Assembly: GCA_019116525.1 (NCBI GenBank)
Contig: DXBM01000018.1
Coordinates: 1-45,240 of the forward strand
Length of the DNA stretch: 45,240 nucleotides
Source of the DNA: Candidatus Olsenella pullistercoris
GTDB taxonomy: Bacteria; Actinomycetota; Coriobacteriia; Coriobacteriales; Atopobiaceae
Reading direction: 5' to 3'
The notes beneath the pieces are model-generated. The model was not told the DNA's origin. It made no database searches and saw nothing but the letters and a program-made list of their open reading frames with translations. This document shows positions 25,750 to 34,091 of this stretch, in pieces; within the stretch, counting starts at the first letter, position 1, and every line of letters starts with the position of its first letter. The position numbers were made by a program, and so were the translations under genes.

Positions 25750-26817
25750 TCAGAAGGGGGCGTGCCCGCTCCGGGACACGATGCCGCCGCCGAGGCAGCG
25801 GGTCCCATCGTAGATCACGGCGGACTGCCCGGGGGCAACGGTGCGGACGGGTTCGTCAAAGCGCAACGTTTCCCCGTCGAGCTCAGCCTCGCGAAGCGCG
25901 CCCGTGTGGCGCGTGCGCACGAGGTAGCGACCCGCCCCCGGATCCTCTCCCGACACCCAGCGCATGTCCGCGAGGGCGATCTCGCGCGTCCAGAGCGCCG
26001 GGCACGAGCGGTCGGAGGTGACGTACACCACGTTCTTCTCGGTGTCAGTGGACACGACGTAGCGCGCGGGACCACCGCCCAGGTCGAGGCCCTTGCGCTG
26101 TCCCACGGTGAAGAGGAAGGCCCCGTCGTGGCGGCCGAGCACGCGGCCGCTTTCCCACTCCACGATGTCGCCGGCCCTTCGCTCCAGAGAGTCGAGCAGA
26201 AACGACCTCATGCCGACGGGCCCGATGAAGCACACCCCGTCGGAGTCGGGCTTTGCCTCCACCCCGAGCCCGCGCTCGGCGCACATCTCGCGGACGCGGG
26301 CCTTGCTCTTCACCTCGCCCACGGGAAGGAGCGTCCTCTCGAGCGCGCGCTCGCCCACCCGCCAGAGGAAGTAGGTCTGGTCCTTGTGCTCGTCGAGCGC
26401 GCGAAGCAGGCGCGCGCGGCCGTCCGGGCCGCGGCGCACGCGACCGTAGTGGCCCGTGGCGATGAGGTCCGCGCCGCGCTCGAGCGCGCGGTCCAGGAAC
26501 GTCCCGAACTTGATCGTCTGGTTGCACATCACGTCGGGGTTGGGGGTGAGGCCGCGCGCGTAGGCGTCCACAAGGTAGTCGACCACGGTCGCGCGGTACT
26601 CGCGCTCGCAATCCCACACCTCGAGGTCGATCCCGAGCGTCACGGCAACGCGCTCCGCGTCGGCGAGGTCGTCCGCCCACGGACAGCGAAACCCGGGCAG
26701 GTCCTGGGACCAGTTGCGCATGTAGACAGCGGTGACGTCATAGCCCTGCTCAACGAGAAGGGCGCAGGCGAGCGCCGAGTCAACGCCACCGGAGAGGCCG
26801 CAGAAGACGCTCGCCAT
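25750..26817 (-). CDS. mnmA: tRNA-specific 2-thiouridylase MnmA, 355 aa
   Basis: Thiolates U34 of Lys, Glu and Gln tRNAs using sulfur relayed from a cysteine desulfurase. The PP-loop is CGLSGGVDSALA near the N-terminus. The first catalytic Cys is in MCNQTIKFG and the second in DSDGVCFIG. The C-terminal beta-barrel ends in VAPGQSAVIYDGTRCLGGG. Length is normal. The start is fixed by a one-base overlap (TGATG, 26815-26819) with the upstream desulfurase gene, the likely sulfur donor. Confidence 0.95.
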   Translation of the reverse strand: MASVFCGLSGGVDSALACALLVEQGYDVTAVYMRNWSQDLPGFRCPWADDLADAERVAVTLGIDLEVWDCEREYRATVVDYLVDAYARGLTPNPDVMCNQTIKFGTFLDRALERGADLIATGHYGRVRRGPDGRARLLRALDEHKDQTYFLWRVGERALERTLLPVGEVKSKARVREMCAERGLGVEAKPDSDGVCFIGPVGMRSFLLDSLERRAGDIVEWESGRVLGRHDGAFLFTVGQRKGLDLGGGPARYVVSTDTEKNVVYVTSDRSCPALWTREIALADMRWVSGEDPGAGRYLVRTRHTGALREAELDGETLRFDEPVRTVAPGQSAVIYDGTRCLGGGIVSRSGHAPF

Positions 26818-28028
26818 CAGCGCCAGCTCCCCATAAGCGCTGCCACGCGCGCCGCCTGGGAGGCGTCGTCGAGCCTGAGGCGGGTTGCCTCGGCGCGCAC
26901 CGCCCGGCAGATCGCCTCGGCGGCGTGGTCGACGTCCTCCTCGGTCGTGGGCCGGCCGAGCGTGAGGCGAAGGCTCCCCTCGGCGAGCTCGCGCGGCATG
27001 CCGATTGCCTCGAGCACGTGGCTCACGCGCATCCTGCTCGCCGCGCAGGCGGACCCTGTGCCCACGAAGACGCCCTCCCGCTCGAGCGCGATGACGAGCC
27101 TGCGCGCCTCGATGCCGGCGAACGAGACGCTGAGAAGGCCCGGCAGCCGGCGCTTGGGGTTGCTCGGCCCGCTGACGTGCGCCCAGGGGACGAGCCCGAG
27201 GATCCGGGAGCGCAGGCGCTCGCGCAGGGCGGTAAGGTGCGCCGACTCGCTCGCACGGCGCTCGATCGCGAGCTCGAGGGCCCGGGCCATCCCCACGATC
27301 CCCGCGACGTTCTCCGTGCCGGAGCGCACGCCACCCTCCTGCCCGCCCCCATAGACGAGCGGACGAAGGCGCACGTCCTCCGAGGCCCAGAGCACCCCCA
27401 CCTGCTTGGGTCCGTAGAGCTTCGCGGCAGAGAGCGTGAGCATGTCTACGCCGAGCGAGGAGACGTTGACGGAGAGCGCTCCCGCTGCCTGAGAGGCATC
27501 TGAATGCAGGTAGATGGGGGTGCGCTCCCCTGCCTCGAGCCGGCGCGCCCGCTCGGCGGCGACCGCGCGCGCAATCTCGCGCACGGGCTGGACGCAACCG
27601 ATCTCTCCGTTGGCGAGCTCCACCGAGACGAGCTCGGTCTCCGGCCTGATCGCGCGGGCGACCACGGCAGGGTCCACGAGCCCGTCCGTTCCCACGCGAA
27701 CGGTCCTGCGCGCATGGGTCGCGGCACAGGCCAGCACGCTCTCGTGCTCGATCGCGTCAACGACGACATGTCCCTCGACGGCGGCGAACGCAAGGTTGTT
27801 CGCCTCGGTGGCCCCTGCGGTGAACGTGAGGCAGTCGGGGCGGGCGCCGAGGGCTCGCGCAATGGAGCCGCGGGCGCGCTCGACGTCGTCGCGCACCTCG
27901 CGCGCCCGGGAATACGGCGCCGACGGGTTCCAGAAGCGCTCGGCGAGGTAGGGCGCCATCGCAGCCGCGACCTCGGGGTCGACCGGCGTCGCTGCCGCGT
28001 AGTCCAGGTACACCTCGCGCCCCGTCAT
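26817..28028 (-). CDS. Cysteine desulfurase (NifS/IscS class), 403 aa
   Basis: A PLP enzyme that removes sulfur from cysteine. The N-terminus VYLDYAAATPVDPEV, the cofactor Lys at about 203 (LSAAKLYGPKQVG) and the active-site Cys at about 328 (VGTGSACAASRMRVSHVLEA) are present. The usual His before the cofactor Lys (SxHK) is Ala here, a small oddity. It overlaps mnmA by one base and the upstream membrane gene by 4, so it most likely supplies MnmA for tRNA thiolation rather than general Fe-S assembly. Confidence 0.92.
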   Translation of the reverse strand: MTGREVYLDYAAATPVDPEVAAAMAPYLAERFWNPSAPYSRAREVRDDVERARGSIARALGARPDCLTFTAGATEANNLAFAAVEGHVVVDAIEHESVLACAATHARRTVRVGTDGLVDPAVVARAIRPETELVSVELANGEIGCVQPVREIARAVAAERARRLEAGERTPIYLHSDASQAAGALSVNVSSLGVDMLTLSAAKLYGPKQVGVLWASEDVRLRPLVYGGGQEGGVRSGTENVAGIVGMARALELAIERRASESAHLTALRERLRSRILGLVPWAHVSGPSNPKRRLPGLLSVSFAGIEARRLVIALEREGVFVGTGSACAASRMRVSHVLEAIGMPRELAEGSLRLTLGRPTTEEDVDHAAEAICRAVRAEATRLRLDDASQAARVAALMGSWR

Positions 28029-28996
28029 GACTCTCCCCTCCTGAGCGCCTCGCCGTCTGCCCCGAGCACGATGTTGCCGTTCTCGTCGACGAGGTCGCGG
28101 TCGTCGCCCATCTTGAGGTTCTGGAACCTGCTCGAGATGAACTCGTCGCTGTAGTTGGTGTCAACCCACTCCTCGAAGGCGTTCGCGGGCGGCACCCCGG
28201 CGTCGCGCGCCGCCTTGCGGTTGAAGCAGACGAGCGTCATCGCGACGTCGGCAACGAGGTAGACCGCAACAAGGGTCACGAAGACCGCCTGACGCCGCGT
28301 CGTGGGCATGCCAATCTGGTAGAGCAGCCGCGGCATGACGGCACGGCACCACACGAGACCCAGAAGCCCCCACATCGCCAGAAAGCGCCAGGCGACCCAC
28401 TGCGTGATGTGGTCGGGGAGATGCAGGTAGGTCCATGACTCGGCGTCGAACACGGCCGACATCGTCCAGCCGGTGAGCTGCTCGAGCACCCCTCCCACGA
28501 GCGCGGAGACGAGAAAGACCTGCCACCCCGCGGTCCCGCGCCTGCGCAGGTGGAAGCTGAGCCACGTGAGGAGGAGCGCCCCTAACCCGTAGAGCGGCGA
28601 GAAGGGCCCCCACACCAGGCCCACCCGGCTCTCGGTGAGCCCGGAGGTGGCGAGCATCCAGACCTCCTCGATGAGCAGACCCGCCATCGAGCCGAGGAAG
28701 AAGATGATGACCGCCTGGTACCAGCCGAGGCTCAGGTGGTCGAGGTACTCGTCGATCGCCTCGCCGGAGGCGCGCCAGCGCGCGAAGACCCTGCCCAGGC
28801 CGCGCTTGCGCTCCGCTCGGGCGAGCTCGCGCTCCAGGACGTCCTCGGACTCCTCAAGCGCCGCCTCGGCGCGCTCGACGTCCTCGGACGCGAGCTGCCC
28901 CCCGCCCGAGAGCCACTCCCAGAAGTAGACGACGACGCGAACGAACCCCTGGATCACGGCAAACAGGAACGCCACGAAGATGAGGGAGAGGAACAT
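28025..28996 (-). CDS. Putative ABC-transporter type IV (CmpB-like) membrane protein, 323 aa
   Basis: An N-terminal helix is followed by a charged coiled stretch (about residues 35-85). Then come several membrane helices containing FLGSMAGLLIEEVWMLATSG, LVWGPFSPLYGLGALLLTWL and GGVLEQLTGWTMSAVFDAES, the pattern of the PF06541 putative ABC-transporter family. The transported substrate is unknown and no ATPase is adjacent. The C-terminal tail is polar. It is first in the cluster, overlapping the cysteine desulfurase gene by ATGA (28025-28028). Confidence 0.82.
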   Translation of the reverse strand: MFLSLIFVAFLFAVIQGFVRVVVYFWEWLSGGGQLASEDVERAEAALEESEDVLERELARAERKRGLGRVFARWRASGEAIDEYLDHLSLGWYQAVIIFFLGSMAGLLIEEVWMLATSGLTESRVGLVWGPFSPLYGLGALLLTWLSFHLRRRGTAGWQVFLVSALVGGVLEQLTGWTMSAVFDAESWTYLHLPDHITQWVAWRFLAMWGLLGLVWCRAVMPRLLYQIGMPTTRRQAVFVTLVAVYLVADVAMTLVCFNRKAARDAGVPPANAFEEWVDTNYSDEFISSRFQNLKMGDDRDLVDENGNIVLGADGEALRRGES

Positions 28997-29043
28997 CTGC
29001 TGCGAACTCCTTCTCGATGCCTTGCGCAGCTCCTCAGGATAGC

Positions 29044-29070
29044 AAAAGGGGCCGGTCTGAGACCGGCCCC
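29044..29070 (-). terminator. Terminator of tRNA-Gly
   Basis: A perfect 10-bp stem (29048-29057 with 29061-29070, 3-base loop) is followed on the minus strand by TTTT (29047-29044), 11 bases past the tRNA end. Confidence 0.85.
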
Positions 29071-29080
29071 GAGAAGTGCA

Positions 29081-29156
29081 TGGAGCGGGCTACGGGGTTC
29101 GAACCCGCAACCTCCACCTTGGCAAGGTGGCGCGCTACCAACTGCGCTAAGCCCGC
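29081..29156 (-). tRNA. tRNA-Gly (GCC), copy 1
   Basis: The acceptor GCGGGCT pairs with AGCCCGC, the discriminator is T and CCA is encoded (29083-29081). The anticodon stem CCACC/GGTGG encloses TTGCCAA, giving anticodon GCC. The sequence is identical to the copy at 29546-29621 except for one variable-loop base. It has its own promoter and terminator. Confidence 0.96.
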
Positions 29157-29169
29157 GACGCGAGGAATA

Positions 29170-29198
29170 ACTATACGGGGTTTGGCGCCCGATTGCAA
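29170..29198 (-). promoter_or_regulatory. Promoter of tRNA-Gly copy 1
   Basis: Minus strand: -35 TTGCAA (29198-29193), 17-base spacer, -10 TATAGT (29175-29170), starting 14 bases before the tRNA. Confidence 0.75.
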
Positions 29199-29398
29199 GT
29201 GAAAAAACTGACGCGCAAGCGACCGCGATCCCACGGGCTTCTCGCCACGGGCTTCTCGCCACGCCCATCGCCCCCAAAAGCGAATAACATGCAGAATCCG
29301 GTTTCATTTTCATATATGCCCAGGTTTGGCTTTGTGAAGACCCGGTTTCTGCGTGTTATTTCTGGCTTGCAGGACAAAGCCCGGCTCAGACGCGCCCG

Positions 29399-29424
29399 AA
29401 AAAAGGGCGCCCCGAAGGGCGCCC
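29399..29424 (-). terminator. Terminator of tRNA-Cys
   Basis: GGGCGCCC (29405-29412) and its partner (29417-29424) form a perfect 8-bp stem with a 4-base loop, followed on the minus strand by six T (29404-29399). Confidence 0.85.
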
Positions 29425-29433
29425 ATGCGGTTC

Positions 29434-29507
29434 TGGAGGCGAAGCCCGGATTCGAACCGGGGGTCAGGGCTTTGCAGGCCCGTGCCTTACCACTTGGCCA
29501 CTTCGCC
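29434..29507 (-). tRNA. tRNA-Cys (GCA)
   Basis: The acceptor GGCGAAG pairs with CTTCGCC and CCA is encoded (29436-29434). The anticodon loop is CTGCAAA, giving anticodon GCA. No promoter fits in the 38 bases behind tRNA-Gly copy 2, so it is probably read from that tRNA's promoter through the hairpin at 29513-29535. Confidence 0.95.
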
Positions 29508-29512
29508 GTATG

Positions 29513-29535
29513 AAAAAGGCCGAACAAGTCCGGCC
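29513..29535 (-). terminator. Weak hairpin between tRNA-Gly copy 2 and tRNA-Cys
   Basis: GGCCG/CGGCC (29518-29522 and 29531-29535) form a 5-bp stem with an 8-base loop, followed by five T on the minus strand. It may act as a partial terminator or processing spacer. Confidence 0.5.
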
Positions 29536-29545
29536 ATGGAACTCA

Positions 29546-29621
29546 TGGAGCGGGCTACGGGGTTCGAACCCGCGACCTCCACCTTGGCAAGGTGGCGCGC
29601 TACCAACTGCGCTAAGCCCGC
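29546..29621 (-). tRNA. tRNA-Gly (GCC), copy 2
   Basis: Same structure as copy 1, with acceptor GCGGGCT, anticodon loop TTGCCAA and encoded CCA (29548-29546). It differs by one base in the variable loop (AGGTC instead of AGGTT). It is read from its own strong promoter. Confidence 0.96.
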
Positions 29622-29634
29622 AAGAGCAGAGATA

Positions 29635-29663
29635 ACTATACGGGCCGCGTCCCGCTTGCGCAA
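29635..29663 (-). promoter_or_regulatory. Promoter of tRNA-Gly copy 2 (and probably tRNA-Cys)
   Basis: Minus strand: -35 TTGCGC (29663-29658), 17-base spacer, -10 TATAGT (29640-29635), 14 bases before the tRNA. The layout is the same as for copy 1. Confidence 0.8.
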
Positions 29664-29697
29664 GGGCAATCTTTTCGCGACGTGAAGAAACTGTGAA

Positions 29698-30486
29698 TCA
29701 TAAGGCCAGGGGTCTCGAAGTCAGCGGATCGGCCTCCCGCGCCGGGCCGCTGGGCGCGTCGAAGAGCTTCACGAGCCTCACGACGGTCCCCTCCCCCGAG
29801 CTCTTGCGCCCGATACTCACCGAGTCGGCGAGCAGCCTCATGAGCCGCACCCCGCGACCGCGCTCGGCGAGCGGGCCGGTCTCCGGGAGCTCCTCGTCCT
29901 CGGCGACCTCGTAGCCCTCTCCGCAGTCGGTGACCTCGACGCACACGCGGTCGGGATAGGCAGCAACGGTCACGAGCACGCCGTCGCCGCAGGTGTGGTC
30001 GACGGCGTTGCCCAGCGCCTCGCCCGTGGCGAGCGTCATGTCGAAGACCTCGTCCGGCGTGAGGGCAAGGCGCGCGAGCAGCTCGCCGAGGCGTCCGCGT
30101 GCCTCGGCAAGGCCCGTCGCCTCCACGCGAAACGTCATGCGCCAGGCAGGGAGCACGGACGGATCGAGCGGGGACGGGGCGCGCCGCGCTCCCGCGCGGA
30201 GCACGGGCATGTGGTCGAGCACGCGCATCCTGCGGAGGGCGTGGTACACCTGCGGCGACACGTTGACAAGGGAGAGCAGGCCGCCGACGCCCCTCAGGCG
30301 TCGGGCCTCGGTGAGGATGAGGCCAAGCCCGGCGGAGTCGACGTAGCTCACGTCGGCCATGTTCATGATGACGCGCCTGCACCCCCGTGCCACAAGGCGG
30401 TCCACGCGGCGCCTGAGCGCCGGCACGGACGTCACGTCGAGGTCTCCCTCGACCGGAACGAGGGCTATGTTCACGGTGTCGGACAT
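29698..30486 (-). CDS. Fused STAS (anti-anti-sigma) and HATPase (RsbW-like) protein, 262 aa
   Basis: Residues 1-95 form a STAS domain with the phosphorylatable Ser at 51 (VSYVDSAGLGLILTE). Residues about 115-245 form a GHKL kinase domain: N box TGEALGNAVDHT with E156 and N160, then D187-C-G-E-G, then the RGRGVRLM lid near 210. Normally these are separate SpoIIAA- and SpoIIAB-like proteins; here substrate and kinase sit in one chain. The PP2C phosphatase encoded 43 bases upstream is the probable opposing enzyme. A partner-switching role in sigma or other target control is inferred. No sigma factor lies nearby. Confidence 0.9.
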   Translation of the reverse strand: MSDTVNIALVPVEGDLDVTSVPALRRRVDRLVARGCRRVIMNMADVSYVDSAGLGLILTEARRLRGVGGLLSLVNVSPQVYHALRRMRVLDHMPVLRAGARRAPSPLDPSVLPAWRMTFRVEATGLAEARGRLGELLARLALTPDEVFDMTLATGEALGNAVDHTCGDGVLVTVAAYPDRVCVEVTDCGEGYEVAEDEELPETGPLAERGRGVRLMRLLADSVSIGRKSSGEGTVVRLVKLFDAPSGPAREADPLTSRPLAL

Positions 30487-30529
30487 GCCCTTCTTATTCC
30501 CCGAAACGACCCGGCCCTAACGCGCGCCC

Positions 30530-32752
30530 TCAGCCCACCTCGTCGAAACGAAGCGCAAGGATCGCCACGTCGTCCTCGAGGCTCTGCTCGGTGAAGGCGT
30601 CGAGCGTTGCGAGCAGGCGCGCCGCGAACCCCTCGAAGGGCTTCTCGCCGGCAGACTCGCGCATCGCTGCCTCGCGCAGGCCCTCCTCGCCGAAGAACGC
30701 GCCCGAGGGGTCGCGGGCCTCGGTCGTGCCATCGGTGTAGAGCAGGAGCGCGTCGCCGACCTCGAGCGCCGTGACGCCGTTCTGGTAGGCGATGTCGTGA
30801 AAGGCGCCCACCACGCCCGACTGCACGTCGAGGACGGAGATCTCGCGGGCGCCCGCATCAATGAGCATGGCGGGCGGGTGCCCGGCCGAGCAGTAGCGCA
30901 GCGTGCCCGCCTCGAGGTCGATGATGCCCACGAACAGCGTCGCGAACGTCTCGAGCCGGGAGAACCCCAGGAGGAACTCGTTGAGCGTGCGCACCATGCG
31001 CGCCGGGGCGAGGCCCTCCCACGCGTAGGCGCCGAGCGCCGTTTTGACGGCCGCCGACACCGAGGCCGCCTCCACGCCCTTGCCGGAGACGTCGCCCATG
31101 ATGACGCAGGCGCGCCTCCCGGGCAGGCGGATCAGGTCGTAGAAGTCCCCGCCCACCGAGGCCGCCTTTGTCGCCGAGGAGTAGACGGCCTCCGCGGTGA
31201 TGCCCGGGACGTTCTGCAGCTCGTTCCTCATGCCCATCTGGAGCGCCTGCGAGATGCGCTTGTCCTGCTCGCGCGCCTCCTCGCCGCGGGCGATGTCACG
31301 GACGTCGGCGGCGAGCGAGCGCGCGAACTCGAGCTCGAGCTCATCGAGCGGCTCGGCGCCGTCGGGCCTGAGCATGAGGAGGCTCCGCCGCTCGTCGGCG
31401 AGCTCCCCCAGGTCCACGAGCACGCCCACGCAGGGCTCGCCCATCTCGCGCAGGGCCGCGCTGAGCTCCGTGCCGTCCGTGATGGGCACGACCGCGACGC
31501 CGTCGCGCTCGTGCGGCGAGCAGAGCTCCCCGAGGTCAAAGCGCAGCTCGCTGACGCCCGAGAGCGGGAGCTCGGCGAGAAGGACGTGCTGCTGGTCGTT
31601 CTGGTGCAGGGGGACGATGGCCGCCTCGAGCTCGTCGGCAGCGGTCTCGAGCGCCGAGGCGGCGCGGGAGAACGGGTCGTCCTCGTCGCCCGCCACCGAG
31701 GCGAGCATGCGCTCGCGCAGCTCGGTCTCCAGCGAGGCTAGGCGGTCGGCGCGCTGCGACCTCAGGGCCGTGAACGTGCCGGCGAGCTGCACGGAGAGGT
31801 AGTGGGCGACGGAGTCGAGCAGCCTCGCGTCGTCCTTGGGGAGCGGGTGGAGGCGGCGCCAGCCCACCTCGATGATCGAGATGACGCGCCCGCCGAACCA
31901 CACCGGCACCGCCATGAAGCTTGTGAACGGGGGCAGCATGTCGCTGCGCATCCTCAGCACCTCGTGCGTGTCCTCGTTGACCACGTCGCGTGCGGAGAGC
32001 CTGCCCTGCCTGAGGTCGTCGTTCGTGGGGGCGCACACGCGGAGCCGGACCGCGCTCCCCTCGCGCAGGGCGACGCGCTCCACGCTGCGCCCGAAGGGCA
32101 TGAAGCGCGCAATGCGCTCCTCGAGCAGGCTGCTCGAAACGCCCCGCAGGTGGAAGCCATCGGACTCCGCGAGGTAGACGATCGTTCCGTCGGCCTCCAT
32201 CGTCTCGGTTATCTCCTCGAGCACGCGGGCGAAGAGCGCGGAGAGGTCCTCGGCGTCGAGGGTGTCGAGCACGATGCTCAGAGTCCCCGAGAGGCGGCGG
32301 TTCGCGCGGCGCAGGTCCTCGAGCGCGCGCTCCCCCTCTCGCTCAAAGCGCGTCCCCTCGTCGAGCGGCATCGCCACGAGCAGGTAGGTCTCCCCGGGCG
32401 CGTGGACGGAGTCGCAGCGCACGCGCACGGGCAGTGAGCCCGCGCCCGGAAGGGAGCAGGTGGCGCGCGACGCAGTGCCGTCCGTCGCGAAGGGGAGGTC
32501 GGAAGTCGAGAACTCCCCCAGGGGGCCCTCGGCGTCAGGGTGCGGGAAGAGCAGGCGAACGTCGAGGCCCACGGGGCCCCTCTCGCCGCCAAAGAGCCGC
32601 GCCGCCTCGTCGTTGGCGAGCAGGACGCGCCCCGCCCCGTCGAAGACGAGCACGGCCTCGCAGGTCAGCTGGAGCAGACGCGAGAGCGTGCCTACGACGC
32701 TGCCCTCCCCGATGCCCTCGACGCGCCTCGTGCTGAGCGCCCCCCGAGCCAC
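30530..32752 (-). CDS. PP2C (SpoIIE/RsbU-type) phosphatase with PAS and GAF-like domains, 740 aa
   Basis: GTG32752 follows GAGGGGG and lies 10 bases after the ACT gene; a longer upstream frame would overlap that gene. Order: PAS-like sensor (about 20-130; AVLVFDGAGRVLLANDEAAR), coil, GAF-like domain (about 160-330; FTSFMAVPVWFGGRVISIIE), a second poorly defined region, and a C-terminal PP2C domain (SVGGDFYDL, VIMGDVSGKGVEAA, CSAGHPPAML, LLYTDGTTEA, LEDDVAILAL). It would dephosphorylate a STAS-domain Ser, most likely Ser51 of the fused protein encoded next. It is the sensor input of the partner-switching module. Confidence 0.92.
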   Translation of the reverse strand: MARGALSTRRVEGIGEGSVVGTLSRLLQLTCEAVLVFDGAGRVLLANDEAARLFGGERGPVGLDVRLLFPHPDAEGPLGEFSTSDLPFATDGTASRATCSLPGAGSLPVRVRCDSVHAPGETYLLVAMPLDEGTRFEREGERALEDLRRANRRLSGTLSIVLDTLDAEDLSALFARVLEEITETMEADGTIVYLAESDGFHLRGVSSSLLEERIARFMPFGRSVERVALREGSAVRLRVCAPTNDDLRQGRLSARDVVNEDTHEVLRMRSDMLPPFTSFMAVPVWFGGRVISIIEVGWRRLHPLPKDDARLLDSVAHYLSVQLAGTFTALRSQRADRLASLETELRERMLASVAGDEDDPFSRAASALETAADELEAAIVPLHQNDQQHVLLAELPLSGVSELRFDLGELCSPHERDGVAVVPITDGTELSAALREMGEPCVGVLVDLGELADERRSLLMLRPDGAEPLDELELEFARSLAADVRDIARGEEAREQDKRISQALQMGMRNELQNVPGITAEAVYSSATKAASVGGDFYDLIRLPGRRACVIMGDVSGKGVEAASVSAAVKTALGAYAWEGLAPARMVRTLNEFLLGFSRLETFATLFVGIIDLEAGTLRYCSAGHPPAMLIDAGAREISVLDVQSGVVGAFHDIAYQNGVTALEVGDALLLYTDGTTEARDPSGAFFGEEGLREAAMRESAGEKPFEGFAARLLATLDAFTEQSLEDDVAILALRFDEVG

Positions 32753-32762
32753 GCGCGCCCCC

Positions 32763-33191
32763 TCAGTCCTCGTCGACGACGTAGAGGTCCGCGCCGCTGA
32801 GGAGGCGCAGGCCGGTCTCGGCGAGCTTGACCTCAAGGGGCTCGCCGGTGACCTTGATCACGTCGACCGCGCGGTCGCCGACGGAGCAGCCATAGGCGTA
32901 CTCGACGTTGAGGTCGCACGAGGCGAGGCGGTCGAGCACGCCGCCAAGCGCCCCGGGCACGTCCTCGAGCTCGACGGCGACGAGGCGGCTCGTTACCGCA
33001 AGGAGGCCGCGCTCGGTCAGGCGGGCGGCGCAGGCGCGCGGGCGGTCACAGATGAGGCGCACGGCGCTGAAGTCCACGCTCTCGGCCACCGTGACGGCGT
33101 AGATCTGGACGCCCTGCTCGCCGAGCCATCGGCACACCTCGGCGAGGGCTCCGGGGCGGTTGGGCAGGCAGACTGACAGCTGGTCGATCAT
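32763..33191 (-). CDS. Tandem ACT-domain protein, 142 aa
   Basis: ATG33191 is chosen because GAGGAGG sits 5 bases before it; an upstream in-frame ATG at 33221 lacks this. Two ACT-like repeats are visible: MIDQLSVCLPNRPGALAEVC at the start and LVAVELEDVPGALGGVLDRL near residue 75, each with the Pro-Gly-x-Leu turn. ACT domains bind amino acids. The protein has no catalytic part. It heads the minus-strand run with the PP2C and STAS-HATPase genes, so it may supply a metabolic signal; that link is positional only. Confidence 0.88.
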   Translation of the reverse strand: MIDQLSVCLPNRPGALAEVCRWLGEQGVQIYAVTVAESVDFSAVRLICDRPRACAARLTERGLLAVTSRLVAVELEDVPGALGGVLDRLASCDLNVEYAYGCSVGDRAVDVIKVTGEPLEVKLAETGLRLLSGADLYVVDED

Positions 33192-33287
33192 GGGGGCCTC
33201 CTCTCGCTCGCGTGGCTCCATGATACGCGGCGACGAGGACCTGAGCGGGGGCCGTCTCCGAGTCGAAAAAAATCGCGAGATTACCCC

Positions 33288-33316
33288 TTGCGCGGTCGAT
33301 GGGAGTGGTGCATACT
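33288..33316 (+). promoter_or_regulatory. Promoter of tRNA-Leu
   Basis: -35 TTGCGC (33288-33293), 17-base spacer, -10 CATACT (33311-33316), 27 bases before the tRNA. Confidence 0.75.
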
Positions 33317-33343
33317 ACTCCTTGCGCGAAAGCGCAGTGACAA

Positions 33344-33434
33344 GTCGGAGTGGCGGAATTGGCAGACGCGCTAGCTTGAGGTGCTAGTGACTGACTAAAA
33401 GGTCGTGCGGGTTCAAGTCCCGCCTCCGACACCA
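33344..33434 (+). tRNA. tRNA-Leu (GAG)
   Basis: A class II tRNA with a long variable arm. The acceptor GTCGGAG (33344-33350) pairs with CTCCGAC (33424-33430) and CCA is encoded at 33432-33434. The anticodon loop TTGAGGT gives anticodon GAG. Confidence 0.96.
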
Positions 33435-33442
33435 CGAAAGCA

Positions 33443-33465
33443 ACGGGCCCGCAAGGGCCCGTTTT
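33443..33465 (+). terminator. Terminator of tRNA-Leu
   Basis: ACGGGCCC and GGGCCCGT (33443-33450 and 33455-33462) form an 8-bp stem with loop GCAA, followed by TTTT. Confidence 0.85.
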
Positions 33466-33503
33466 CATATGCCGAGGGGACGTTCTTCTCGCCTCCTGAC
33501 CTT

Positions 33504-33741
33504 CTCACTTCCGTCAACCTGACGTTTGTGAGAGTACGCTCAATGTCTGACGCCCTCTCACTTCCGTCAATCAGACGTTTCTGCGGGATTATCCGCGCCC
33601 GCCAACCCCCTCACAAACGTTTATCCGGCGCTTATGCCGCCGCATGATCGCACAGCTCTTCTCACTTCTGTCAGGCACGCGTTTATGAGAGGACCAATCC
33701 CATCCGACATACCTCACAAACGTCAGATTGACGTTTGTGAG
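33504..33741. repeat. Left array of five 29-bp palindromes, about 52-bp period
   Basis: Units start at 33504, 33557, 33610, 33661 and 33713, giving intervals of 53, 53, 51 and 52. The consensus is CTCAC-N3-CGTCA-N3-TGACG-N3-GTGAG, with 22-24 bp unrelated spacers. The unit at 33713 is a perfect palindrome and that at 33504 nearly so. Units at 33557 and 33661 have decayed right halves, and 33610 keeps mainly the left end. Half-sites recur every 8 bp within a unit. Spacing close to five helical turns puts all units on one DNA face. The repeats are too divergent for a normal CRISPR. The array lies between the tRNA-Leu terminator and the nuclease gene. Confidence 0.85.
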
Positions 33742-34091
33742 GAAGAGGGGGAAGGAGGGACAAGGGGAGAGAGGGCCCAGGCCGAAGGCGGAGACGGGAC
33801 AAGAGGGGCGCCCGCGTACTCTCACGTAGCGTCGAGCGCCCGTTTCTGGCCCACCCCACAGTCAGGCAAACGACAAGCCCTTCGAACGGCACGATTTGGT
33901 GTCCGAACGGCACCTCGCAAGTTTTTTTGCCCCTCTCTGCAACTCGTCACCCAGCGGTGCCACCTCCTTTCACCTGCCTGCTTGCTCGCTCGTGAAAGGT
34001 TCCTGACAGCTAGCCGTCAGGCAGGAATCCATGGGGATGAGTATCATCCGGGACACCCGCTCACCACGTTACCCAGGGGACAGGGGAAGGC
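33742..34091. other. Gene-free leader of the nuclease gene, with inverted and direct repeats
   Basis: No gene is supported in this 350-base stretch. CGAACGGCAC occurs twice (33883-33892, 33904-33913), 21 bp apart. Two hairpins follow: CCTTTCAC/GTGAAAGG (33966-33973 and 33992-33999), then CCTGAC/GTCAGG (34002-34007 and 34016-34021). A T7 run lies near 33922. The stretch is likely the leader or promoter region of the gene at 34092, with structured 5' RNA possible. Confidence 0.5.

Noticed and set aside
23648-27354. Long plus-strand open frames opposite the LPG-synthase-like, mnmA and desulfurase genes
   Set aside because: They mirror well-supported minus-strand genes in very GC-rich DNA, are full of His/Arg/Ala runs and match no family.
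33504-33741. Reading the palindrome array as a CRISPR array
   Set aside because: Repeat length and spacing are CRISPR-like, but units differ at many positions, both halves decay independently and no cas gene is present. A phased array of binding sites or REP-like repeats fits better.
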